DNA from: Chloroflexota bacterium
Lineage (GTDB): Bacteria > Chloroflexota > Anaerolineae > Promineifilales > Promineifilaceae
NCBI GenBank assembly: GCA_024223125.1
Contig: JAAEOP010001293.1
Span: 1 to 6,721, forward strand
DNA: 6,721 nucleotides
Direction: 5' to 3'
This document shows, in pieces, positions 1-6,650 of this stretch. Made by a program: the position numbers and the translations under genes. The stretch's first letter is position 1; each line of letters starts with the position of its first letter. The notes below the pieces were generated by a model that saw only the letters and a program-made list of their open reading frames with translations, was not told the DNA's origin and made no database searches.

Positions 1-44
1 ATCAGAGCCTCAAATTAGCTTTATGTTTAGTGTTCGAGGCTGAT
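1..44. repeat. Imperfect inverted repeat at left edge
   Basis: The arm at 1-11 (ATCAGAGCCTC) pairs with the arm at 36-44 (GAGGCTGAT), with a two-base bulge and a loop of about 24 bases. It could be the remnant of a terminator for a gene to the left. The stem is short, there is no clean T-run directly after it, and the window edge cuts off its context, so this is only weakly supported. Confidence 0.25.
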
Positions 45-85
45 TTGCACACTTTTCACCTCATAATTGCGATATTCTGACGATT

Positions 86-427
86 ATGTTAACTATCAGT
101 TGGCATTTTGCGCCGATCACGATTAAGTGTGGCGGTACCCAATATGGTAAAGGGCGTATTTACTATGAATTAGGCAATTATGAGGATGCCGTTCAGGAGC
201 TAACTAAGTCAATTGATTACAAAACAACAGAAGGTGAAATAATTCGATTTACAAATCAGAAGTTACTACTACAAGCCACTTATTATCGAGCGTTAGCTCA
301 TTTGGAATTGGGTATTGTTGAAGAAGCAATAACCGACTTTGAAACATTTCTACAAAATGAGAATGGCCTTTATCCGAACTTAGCAACGAAAGCTTCCGTT
401 GAGTTAGGAAACTTGCTTGAGAATTAG
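86..427 (+). CDS. Small TPR-repeat protein, probably a gene fragment
   Basis: The 113-residue product has two recognisable tetratricopeptide repeats. The first is at about residues 18-46 (YGKGRIYYELGNYEDA core) and the second at about 61-90 (ATYYRALAHLELGIVEEA core), followed by a short helix ending in ELGNLLEN. TPRs are helical-hairpin protein-binding scaffolds, so no enzymatic role is implied. Residues 1-16 do not look like TPR sequence and no Shine-Dalgarno precedes the ATG. The frame is open only from 44 (TGA at 41-43). This suggests either a C-terminal remnant of a larger TPR protein joined to unrelated upstream DNA, or a wrong start. The gene is much more AT-rich (63 G/C of 180 at 181-360, 35%) than the neighbouring kinase gene (about 55% in a sampled line), consistent with foreign origin. 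It converges on the kinase gene with 20 bases between stops. Confidence 0.5.
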   Translation: MLTISWHFAPITIKCGGTQYGKGRIYYELGNYEDAVQELTKSIDYKTTEGEIIRFTNQKLLLQATYYRALAHLELGIVEEAITDFETFLQNENGLYPNLATKASVELGNLLEN

Positions 428-447
428 CTCAAATAAATATGAACGAC

Positions 448-2238
448 TCATTTGTTCTGATTATCCTTACGGCCGCGACGAGAGATAAAAATTAGCGCAG
501 CCGACAAAATACCAGCCGCGCTGACAATGCTCCATCCCAACTGGCCCAATCGTCTTTCGATTTTATCGTACCGTTTTAATATTTCCCGGTCGCTCTGGGT
601 ACGAATCTGGCCTCGTTCGGCCATATCCAGCAGCTTTTTCACCTGGCCGGGCGTTTCCAGATACGGCCGTATCATTCCCCAGGCCGTCTCCAAAGTCAGC
701 TTTTGCGCTTCCCCGCTTTGTACCAATGTTTCGCCATACTTTTCAAAGTAATACCAGGGGTTAATCTCTTCATCTAATAAAGAGATCAGCCCAGAGACCA
801 TACCCAGCGCCCGTCCCAGGTAGATAAAATCTTGGGGCACTTGAATGGGAAACTCAAACAGCAGGTCGCGGAACTCTTCCCCAATTTCCTGCACTTCGGC
901 CGGATCGGGGCGGGCCAATTCCAACAAACTACGCCCCCAGATGCGATTCAAAATGGACGTTTGCGCTTCGGCAATACGTTCCAAATCGGCGTCGGGTAGG
1001 AAGAAGCCCAGATTGGCATACGCTTCGGTTAGCTCACGGCCGTCGCGCTGCAACACACTGACCAACATCTTACGCAAATTTTCGCCTACCAAATCAGGCA
1101 CACGGCCGACCATGCCGAAATCTACAAAAATGAGCCAATACGGCCGTCCCAGTCGCGGTTGGTTGCCATTCATAGAGTAAACCCAGGGGATGTCCTCTCG
1201 CGGCCGTACAAACAGATTGCCCGGATGGGGGTCGGCATGGAAAAAAGCTTCCTCAAAAATCTGCTGGAAATACGTATCCAGCAGCGCCCCGGCCACTTCT
1301 TTAGGATCAATCCCCACCGCTTTCATCCCTTCCAGGTCGGTAATGCGAATACCTTCCACATTTTCCAGCACAATAACCCGTTTGGTAGAATGTTGGCGGT
1401 AAACGGTCGGGATGTACACTTGCTCGCTTTCAGCGTACATCTCCGCAAACCGTTCCGCATGATCGGCTTCCAGTTCGTAATCCAACTCTTCCCAAAGAGT
1501 GTGGGCAAACTCTTCCATCAACGTCGGCAAATCGGCGCGACGGCCAATAGGCTTATAACGCATAATGATACGGGCCACCACCTGCAGCGCGTCCAGGTCT
1601 GTTTGCACGATGCGTTCAATATTGGGCCGCTGAATTTTGATGACGACGGGGGTGTGACGGCCGTCTCCCCCTTCCAACCACGCCCGATGTACTTGCCCCA
1701 ATGAGGCGGCCGCCATCGGTATCTCTTCGATATGCACAAACCGGTCTTCATAGTCAGGGATTTCCTGCTGCAAAATACCCAGCATCCGCCAGGTTGGTTC
1801 GGGCGGCACTTCATCTTGCAAGCCGCGCAGCTCTTCCGTAATTTCCTCTGGCAGCACATCTACCCGGGTGCTTAAAAACTGGCCCAATTTGATCATCACG
1901 CCGCCCATTTCTAGAGCCAGGGCGCGGAAACGGCGGGAAGCGTTACGCAGTCGCACCGGACGGCGAGAGCGTATCCAATCGCCCAGCAAAGGCAGTCGGG
2001 CTAGAAGCAAATCCCACAGTATAATCTGGCCGATAATGACACCAAAAAAGAAGACGATACGCTGGTAACGGCCGTGTACCTGAAAATGTGCATATTGGAT
2101 GGGTAGTTGGGTGGGGGGATCGGGGTGAGAATGGCCACTGTCTAGGGGGTAAACACGGCCGTACACCTGCTCTTGTTGTTCATCCTGCTGCGAAACTGCC
2201 ATAGGGGGAATGATACATAAAAAACCCTTACCCTGCAC
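448..2238 (-). CDS. ABC1/UbiB-family atypical protein kinase (ADCK-like), membrane-anchored
   Basis: This complete 596-residue member of the ABC1/ADCK/UbiB family is an atypical kinase/ATPase group linked to quinone biosynthesis and lipid homeostasis. Visible hallmarks in order: the KxGQ motif K117-L-G-Q120 followed by STRVDVLPEE; the Ala-rich loop A176-A-A-S-L-G-Q that replaces the kinase Gly loop; the nucleotide-binding lysine K201 in VVIKIQRP; ELDYELEA at 251-258; the catalytic HADPHPGN (D336, N341); and the DFG motif D373-F-G. Hydrophobic segments at about 60-80 and 568-586 suggest membrane anchoring at both ends. The stated start is a GTG with AAGG 8 bases upstream. An ATG at codon 13 (2200-2202) is the alternative, but it lacks a visible Shine-Dalgarno. 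The gene is transcribed divergently from the ATPase gene. Family membership is certain. The substrate is unknown, and a strict ubiB label would be an over-call in a lineage that probably uses menaquinone. Confidence 0.95.
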   Translation of the reverse strand: MQGKGFLCIIPPMAVSQQDEQQEQVYGRVYPLDSGHSHPDPPTQLPIQYAHFQVHGRYQRIVFFFGVIIGQIILWDLLLARLPLLGDWIRSRRPVRLRNASRRFRALALEMGGVMIKLGQFLSTRVDVLPEEITEELRGLQDEVPPEPTWRMLGILQQEIPDYEDRFVHIEEIPMAAASLGQVHRAWLEGGDGRHTPVVIKIQRPNIERIVQTDLDALQVVARIIMRYKPIGRRADLPTLMEEFAHTLWEELDYELEADHAERFAEMYAESEQVYIPTVYRQHSTKRVIVLENVEGIRITDLEGMKAVGIDPKEVAGALLDTYFQQIFEEAFFHADPHPGNLFVRPREDIPWVYSMNGNQPRLGRPYWLIFVDFGMVGRVPDLVGENLRKMLVSVLQRDGRELTEAYANLGFFLPDADLERIAEAQTSILNRIWGRSLLELARPDPAEVQEIGEEFRDLLFEFPIQVPQDFIYLGRALGMVSGLISLLDEEINPWYYFEKYGETLVQSGEAQKLTLETAWGMIRPYLETPGQVKKLLDMAERGQIRTQSDREILKRYDKIERRLGQLGWSIVSAAGILSAALIFISRRGRKDNQNK

Positions 2239-2326
2239 GAAGGTAGCCTTTGTTTCTGTATGCGGGATGAAGATGATTGCGCGAACGGCCGTTTATTGTG
2301 TATGCTTGGTAAAAGGTCTTGTAGAT

Positions 2327-2330
2327 AAGG
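2327..2330 (+). promoter_or_regulatory. Ribosome binding site of the ATPase gene
   Basis: AAGG (within GATAAGG) lies 7 bases before the ATG at 2338, a good Shine-Dalgarno position. It fixes the start of the ATPase gene and shows that the gene has kept its own translation signal. Confidence 0.6.
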
Positions 2331-2337
2331 TTACACT

Positions 2338-2985
2338 ATGTTCAAAAAACTCACCCTGAAAAATTTCAAGAATTTCCAAAAAGCCGAATTATCCTTAGGC
2401 CCGTTTACTGTTCTGGTTGGCGCCAACGCCACCGGCAAAAGCAACCTGCGTGAAGCGTTCCGTTTTTTACACGGTATCGGCCGTGGTTACACTCTCCCCG
2501 AAATCATCGGCGAAAAATGGATCGAAGGCGGCGTCCCCATTTGGAAAGGAATAAGGGGTGGAACTCATGAATTAGCCTATTTTGACAACTGGAAACGTGT
2601 TCCCTCTCTGAAAGTTTCTTACCTCGACAACTCATTAGATTTTCAACATGTCATAAGTACGGGTATTCATCCTTCCCGTCTTTATTTATTGACCCAGCTT
2701 ATTGAAAGCCAAACAGCAAAAGGGAATATACAGGTTGTAGCCAGCACCCACTCACCACTGTTACTGAACTACCTGTCGCCGCAAACCCAAAAATTCACCT
2801 CCTTGCTTTACCGTTTGGACGGGGAACCAGACGCCCACATTCAGCCTGTTCTGGACATCCCCGACGCACCCCGGCTCATTCAGGAGCAAGGTTTGATGCA
2901 GCTGTATGAATCGGGTTGGCTGGAAGATGCCATGTTTTTGAATGAAGATGAACCTCAGGAACTCGTTGCCGAGGCTGTCTCTTGA
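2338..2985 (+). CDS. AAA/RecF-like ATPase with internal deletion (AAA_21/OLD-type)
   Basis: The N-terminus is typical of SMC/RecF-like AAA ATPases: a FKKLTLKNFKNF strand, then Walker A G28-ANATGK-S35. The C-terminus is also typical: a GIHPSRLYLL helix at about 109-118 and the conserved T137-H-S-P140, then a tail to ESGWLEDA. The middle is missing. The segment that should hold the ABC-type signature and the Walker B block (hydrophobics followed by EE/DE, directly before ENGIHP) is replaced by about 25 unrelated residues (84-108). From memory, relatives are about 350-400 residues; this one is 215. The frame stays open across the junction, which is AT-richer (about 40% GC at 2581-2700) than the 5' part. 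ATP binding may persist but normal hydrolysis should not. The stop overlaps the start of the TOPRIM gene. It is probably a decayed defence-type ATPase, possibly still translated. Confidence 0.75.
   Translation: MFKKLTLKNFKNFQKAELSLGPFTVLVGANATGKSNLREAFRFLHGIGRGYTLPEIIGEKWIEGGVPIWKGIRGGTHELAYFDNWKRVPSLKVSYLDNSLDFQHVISTGIHPSRLYLLTQLIESQTAKGNIQVVASTHSPLLLNYLSPQTQKFTSLLYRLDGEPDAHIQPVLDIPDAPRLIQEQGLMQLYESGWLEDAMFLNEDEPQELVAEAVS
2971..2974 (+). promoter_or_regulatory. Ribosome binding site deciding a TTG start
   Basis: GAGG lies 7 bases upstream of the TTG at 2982-2984, inside the end of the ATPase gene. The next in-frame ATG is at codon 24, beyond the first strand and acidic residues of the TOPRIM fold, so the TTG is the credible start. 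Confidence 0.6.
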
Positions 2986-3557
2986 AAGTTCTGGTCATTC
3001 CCGAAGATTTTACCCATGATCAATTTATTTTGAAGCCCATCATTCAGGCAATGATGAGCAATGTGGGCAAACCACACGCCAAAATCATTGTGTGTCATGA
3101 TCCAAAATTGGAGAGTGTTGAACAGGCCATGAACTGGTCACAAATCGAGGCAATTATTCAGAAATATGCCCTGATAAACCTCTTTCTACTTTGTGTAGAT
3201 CGGGATGGTCGGGAAGGTCGGCGGCAAGCGCTAGATAATTTAGAACAACGTGCGTCCGAAATCTTATCGGCAAACCGACTTTTTCTGGCAACGGCCGCCC
3301 GACAAGAAATTGAAACCTGGTTGCTGGCAGAAATGAGTGATTTACCTGTTGATTGGCAGTGGACAGATATTCAAAACGAACGTGATGTAAAGGAGGCTTA
3401 CTTTGCCAGGCAGCGTGGACTGCTGGATGCGTTATCACAAGGGCGCAAGATTTTGGGTAAGGAGGTGGCTGGTCGCTACGGCCGTATCCGCCAAATGTGT
3501 CCTGAAGTAGCCCAATTAGAAAATCGTATTGGCAACTGGATGGCTGCCAATACTTAA
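2982..3557 (+). CDS. TOPRIM-like protein partnered with the AAA ATPase (DUF4276-like)
   Basis: This 191-residue soluble protein has a TOPRIM-like layout. A first strand, KVLVIPE, ends at acidic E8-D9. A hydrophobic strand, INLFLLCVDRDG, carries the D73-x-D75 pair. A conserved-looking ARQEIETWLLA helix lies at 106-116. TOPRIM folds bind metal through Glu and DxD and catalyse phosphodiester chemistry in OLD nucleases, topoisomerases and primases. Small proteins of this kind commonly follow AAA_21-type ATPases. It begins at TTG within TTGA, so its start overlaps the ATPase stop, implying translational coupling. Unlike the ATPase it looks intact; the tail (QRGLL, GRKILGKEV, RYGRIRQ) appears complete. 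It carries an ACGGCCGT at 3478. The exact family (DUF4276 or a relative) is inferred from memory, and nuclease activity is an inference. Confidence 0.7.
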   Translation: MKVLVIPEDFTHDQFILKPIIQAMMSNVGKPHAKIIVCHDPKLESVEQAMNWSQIEAIIQKYALINLFLLCVDRDGREGRRQALDNLEQRASEILSANRLFLATAARQEIETWLLAEMSDLPVDWQWTDIQNERDVKEAYFARQRGLLDALSQGRKILGKEVAGRYGRIRQMCPEVAQLENRIGNWMAANT

Positions 3558-3562
3558 ATTAC

Positions 3563-5434
3563 ATGCCCTCATTCTTAACCCCCTTGTTTTTGCTGTTAGG
3601 CTTACTGGCTGTACCCATCATTGTGCTATACATGCTGCGGCTGCGGCGGCGGGAAGTGATGGTCAGTAGTACCCTGTTATGGCAAAAACTGCTGCGCGAC
3701 CGGGAAGCAAACGCTCCCTGGCAGCGACTGCGGCGGAATTTGTTGCTTCTTTTGCAACTGCTTATTTTACTGCTGTTGGTGTTGGCTTTGGCACGGCCGT
3801 TTTTACCCGTTCCCTCCGTCATCAACAACAGCGTCGTTGTTTTGTTAGATGGCTCCGCCTCCATGCAAGCTAATGATGTGGAACCCAACCGCTTCACGGT
3901 GGCTAAAGATGAAGTTCACCAGTTGATCAATGATTTGAGCGGCCGCAACCAGATGACCATTATTCAGGCCGGACAAACCCCGGCCGTCATTGCCGCCGCC
4001 ACCAATGATAAAAACAGCTTGCGCGACGCATTGAACGCTGCTCAACCAGAAACGGGCACGGCCGATTGGCAAGCTGCATTTGCTCTGGCGGCCGGCGCTG
4101 CCCAGGGTTTCCAAAATGCTCAGGTCGCCATCGTGTCTGACGGTGGTCTGCCTGCCGGTTTGCCCTCCCTATCAGCCGAAACCGTCTACATTCCCATTGG
4201 CAGCAGTGGTGAAAATTTGGCGATTACCGCTCTGGCTACGCGGGAAACGGCCGCAGGAATTGAACTATTCACCAGCCTTACCAACGAAGGCGTCTTGGAC
4301 CGGGAGACGCTCCTAAGTATCTCCCTTGACGGCACATTGTTTGATTCGCGGCAAGTAACAGTACCAGGACAAAGCATAGCCAGTGCAACCTGGACACTGC
4401 CGGCCAGAACCCAAATCATCCAGGCCCAATTGAGCGCTCAGGAGGGGGATTCCCTGACGCTGGACGATACCGCCTGGGCCGTGCATGAAGGCGGGGTCAG
4501 CAATCGCGCCCTCATCGTTACCGAGGGGAATCTGTTTTTAGAGCAGGTCTTTTCCGTGTTGCCGGGGATTGAGGCATTCAAAGCGTCGCCGGGCAGCGAT
4601 TTGCTGAACGACAATGATAACCCTTTTGATTTAGTTGTTTTCGATGGCGTACCCTTGCCCGACTCACCGCCTGATACCGATATGCTCATCCTCAAACCAC
4701 AAACAGGCGGAAGCGATTTGTTTACGGTAAATGGCGTCTTCTCAAACACGGTAACGGTGCAGCTGGCCGATTCACCCTTATTGCAATTTGTAGATTGGCG
4801 CAATGTGAATATACGGCAGGCGCAAAATGTAACCGCGCCATGGGCGCAAACATTGGTGCAGGCGGAAGGCGGCCCGCTTATTCAAATTGGGGAACGCAAC
4901 GGCCGTCGCCTGGCTCTGATGAATTTTGATCTGCGTGACTCTGATTTGCCGTTACAAATTGCATTTCCTATTTTGATGGCTAATATTACGGGCTGGCTAA
5001 GTCCGGGACGGCCGTTTGACGCCCCCACCGGTTTACAGCCCGGCGATCCTGTTTCCATTGCGCCGGGAGCGGGCACAACGGCCGTAACCATCATCAAACC
5101 AGATGGCGCTGCCTGGACAAACGAGGTGGGTGAAGAAGCCATTTTATTTACAGAAACAGACCAATTGGGTTTGTATCAGGTCATCCTGCGCGACAATACC
5201 GGGGAACGGGCGGCGGGCAGCTTTGCCGTCAATCTCTTTGATCAGGCCGAATCCCATATTCAACCGACAGAGCAGGTACAGGTGGGGCAAGAGACGGCCG
5301 TGACAGAAAGTGAAGGCGCTGTAGGGCAACGGGAATTGTGGCCCTGGCTAATTATCATCGGTTTTTTTGTTTTGCTGCTTGAATGGTGGATACATTATCG
5401 GGGCGTGCGTTGGCCCAAATTTAAGTTTCGTTGA
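3563..5434 (+). CDS. BatA-like von Willebrand factor A domain membrane protein
   Basis: The 623-residue protein starts with the BatA-type N-terminal region: two transmembrane helices, at about 5-25 and 58-79, with an Arg-rich loop between them (LRLRRRE and WQRLRRN). A VWA domain follows, with a full MIDAS metal site: D96-G-S-A-S100, Thr at 164 or 166, and D193 in VSDGG. A long, probably extracytoplasmic beta-rich region leads to a C-terminal helix at about 592-609 and a basic tail. Such proteins usually sit in operons with a MoxR ATPase and a DUF58 protein and are thought to act in metal-dependent protein assembly or stress tolerance at the envelope. Neither partner is visible here; an ATPase-TOPRIM pair precedes it by 5 bases instead. 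No strong Shine-Dalgarno is seen before the ATG. It contains five ACGGCCGT copies, so it looks native. Confidence 0.88.
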   Translation: MPSFLTPLFLLLGLLAVPIIVLYMLRLRRREVMVSSTLLWQKLLRDREANAPWQRLRRNLLLLLQLLILLLLVLALARPFLPVPSVINNSVVVLLDGSASMQANDVEPNRFTVAKDEVHQLINDLSGRNQMTIIQAGQTPAVIAAATNDKNSLRDALNAAQPETGTADWQAAFALAAGAAQGFQNAQVAIVSDGGLPAGLPSLSAETVYIPIGSSGENLAITALATRETAAGIELFTSLTNEGVLDRETLLSISLDGTLFDSRQVTVPGQSIASATWTLPARTQIIQAQLSAQEGDSLTLDDTAWAVHEGGVSNRALIVTEGNLFLEQVFSVLPGIEAFKASPGSDLLNDNDNPFDLVVFDGVPLPDSPPDTDMLILKPQTGGSDLFTVNGVFSNTVTVQLADSPLLQFVDWRNVNIRQAQNVTAPWAQTLVQAEGGPLIQIGERNGRRLALMNFDLRDSDLPLQIAFPILMANITGWLSPGRPFDAPTGLQPGDPVSIAPGAGTTAVTIIKPDGAAWTNEVGEEAILFTETDQLGLYQVILRDNTGERAAGSFAVNLFDQAESHIQPTEQVQVGQETAVTESEGAVGQRELWPWLIIIGFFVLLLEWWIHYRGVRWPKFKFR

Positions 5435-5442
5435 GCGAAAGT

Positions 5443-6414
5443 ATGGATTTTGATGAAGAACAGATTGGGGAAGTGGAACAGGGAGCGGGCGGTAAATTAC
5501 GGCCGCATCTCTTACAAATTGGCCTGCTGGGGTTGGCGGCGGCCGCCCTCATTGCCATTTTCCTATTTCTTAACTGGAATCAACCGGGACGGCCGTTGAG
5601 ACCATTTTACGCCACCCCCACCGGCATCAGCCTGATTGTAGATGGGCAGCCAGAGCTTGTTACCTTCCCTGAACTCAGCAATAATGCCGCCCAATATCAC
5701 AATCAGCGTATTCGCGTGACGGGGCGATATTTACGCCTGACGCTGCCAGAGTGCGCTCTTTACAATGGTCCGGTTATCCAATGGGCGCTTGTTTCAGATG
5801 GATTACAGTTAAACGCCCAGGGGTTTGAAAAGCCGCTGTCCATCATTTCTTCGGGGACTACATTAACGATCGAAGGTATCTGGCGACTTTATACCGGGCC
5901 GGTGGGCTGCGGTAAAGCGCCGCCGTCTGGTAATGTGTGGTATCTGGACGTGGAGCAGATAGTACAGCCCAATCCGCTTGTAGCCAGCACCCGTGACAGT
6001 TCGCTATTATCGGGCATAAATACCCCTGAATTTCCTGAGCTGGTTACCAGAACAGGCTCATCCGCTTCAGCCAATACGCCGACAAGTTTACCGACTGGCA
6101 CGGCCGTATTCCCCACCTCCACCGTAGAAACAGAAACAACGCCCTCAGCCACCCCGCTGCCCGGCAATCCTACGCCAACCGGGCCGCCTACCACACTGCC
6201 AACAATCACTCCTACTCCCACCCGATTTATCATTTCTCCGACGCCCACCGCTACCAACACTGGCAGCGCTGGTACCCCTACACCCACAGTCGGAAGCAGT
6301 ACCGCCACGCCGTCCGCCACCAATGGGCCGCCAACACAACCAACGACACTCCCCCCTTATCCAATCAATACGCCGCCGCCGGGGTCAACGCCATTGCCTA
6401 CGTCGTATCCTTAG
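5443..6414 (+). CDS. Single-pass membrane protein with Thr/Pro-rich tail
   Basis: No family is recognised with certainty. Residue numbers count from the TTG at 5431, the alternative start that overlaps the preceding stop as TTGA. The ATG at 5443 (codon 5) is preferred, with GAG 7 bases upstream. There is a short acidic cytoplasmic N-terminus, one helix at about 27-48, then a compact beta-rich domain at about 85-180. That domain (QRIRVTGRYLRL, TLTIEGIWRLY, VWYLDVEQIV) resembles an OB-fold, and its cysteines C108 and C160 could form a disulfide. Residues 211-327 are low-complexity: 34 Thr and 30 Pro of 117, ending PLPTSYP. Such tails are common in Chloroflexota surface proteins and may be glycosylated or span the wall. 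Tight linkage to the VWA gene suggests a shared envelope role. Confidence 0.8.
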   Translation: MDFDEEQIGEVEQGAGGKLRPHLLQIGLLGLAAAALIAIFLFLNWNQPGRPLRPFYATPTGISLIVDGQPELVTFPELSNNAAQYHNQRIRVTGRYLRLTLPECALYNGPVIQWALVSDGLQLNAQGFEKPLSIISSGTTLTIEGIWRLYTGPVGCGKAPPSGNVWYLDVEQIVQPNPLVASTRDSSLLSGINTPEFPELVTRTGSSASANTPTSLPTGTAVFPTSTVETETTPSATPLPGNPTPTGPPTTLPTITPTPTRFIISPTPTATNTGSAGTPTPTVGSSTATPSATNGPPTQPTTLPPYPINTPPPGSTPLPTSYP

Positions 6415-6431
6415 GAGCAAGTTTGACTCTA

Positions 6432-6524
6432 CCGAAAAAAGCTATCGCTATCGAAACCCAAAAGTTCAACTTTTCATCTTGACAGGATTTGTGCCTTGAT
6501 GGGTAAAAGTTGAACTTTTTTCGG
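6432..6524 (+). terminator. Terminator-like inverted repeat with two 15-bp palindromes
   Basis: Eighteen bases after the stop at 6414 an outer arm, CCGAAAAAA (6432-6440), matches TTTTTTCGG (6516-6524). Inside it, AAAAGTTCAACTTTT (6460-6474) is exactly complementary to AAAAGTTGAACTTTT (6505-6519), giving a 15-bp stem with a 30-base loop and a run of six T (6516-6521). This fits a terminator for the membrane-protein operon, though the stem has only 3 G/C pairs. Each 15-mer is also a perfect palindrome around its central base, so a protein-binding role is possible. The outer and inner pairings share 6516-6519 and cannot both form in full. Confidence 0.55.
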
Positions 6525-6600
6525 CGGAGATTCATCACATTAAACCACTATCAAGAGGGGGAAAATGACTATACTAATCTTCTCGACGTTCGCTTAAATT

Positions 6601-6606
6601 TTGACA
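6601..6606 (+). promoter_or_regulatory. Candidate -35 element (TTGACA) of the transposase gene
   Basis: A perfect TTGACA consensus lies 30 bases before the transposase start. The matching -10 is poor: TACACC at 6623-6628 (16-base spacing) or TATGAA at 6629-6634 (22-base spacing). The promoter is plausible but weak, which is common for transposase genes. Confidence 0.35.
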
Positions 6607-6620
6607 TAAAAAGCAAATTT

Positions 6621-6650
6621 GGTACACCTATGAATTATGATGAGTGTACC
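6621..6650. repeat. Inverted repeat bracketing the transposase start codon
   Basis: GGTACAC (6621-6627) and GTGTACC (6644-6650) are perfect 7-bp arms separated by 16 bases that contain the ATGATG start (6637-6642). As DNA it could be an operator; as RNA it would fold the start codon into a hairpin loop. Confidence 0.5.

Larger units (their letters stand above)
663..6107. repeat. Highly iterated palindrome ACGGCCGT, 15 exact copies
   Basis: Exact copies start at 663, 1036, 1140, 1657, 2068, 2155, 2285, 3478, 3793, 4899, 5008, 5078, 5294, 5589 and 6100. One-mismatch variants occur at 469, 1102, 1200, 2477, 3291, 4246 and elsewhere. A given 8-mer is expected about 0.1 times in 6.7 kb at even base composition. 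Fourteen copies lie in coding sequence and use all three codon phases: ACG-GCC-GT (Thr-Ala-Val) three times, xAC-GGC-CGT (Gly-Arg) six times, and xxA-CGG-CCG-T (Arg-Pro) five times. One copy, at 2285, is intergenic. No exact copy lies in the AT-rich left end, in the ATPase gene, or beyond 6107. Confidence 0.9.

Noticed and set aside
1159..1704. 181-codon plus-strand ORF opposite the kinase gene
   Set aside because: It lies wholly antisense to well-conserved UbiB motifs (including HADPHPGN and KIQRP flanks), has no ribosome site and no recognisable domain; it is a shadow of the real gene.
2277..2306. Promoter for the ATPase gene, TTGCGC and TATGCT with 18-base spacing
   Set aside because: Only 3 and 4 of 6 consensus matches, and the region between divergent genes is short and AT-moderate; not convincing enough to list.
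5889..6323. 144-codon minus-strand ORF rich in Gly and Val
   Set aside because: Its composition is just the complement of the Thr/Pro-rich tail repeats; low-complexity shadow.
6565..6597. Ten-codon ORF (MTILIFSTFA) after a GAGGGGG Shine-Dalgarno-like run
   Set aside because: The ribosome site is attractive but so short an ORF with no regulatory amino-acid run or following attenuator is likely chance; it may simply be in the insertion-sequence end.
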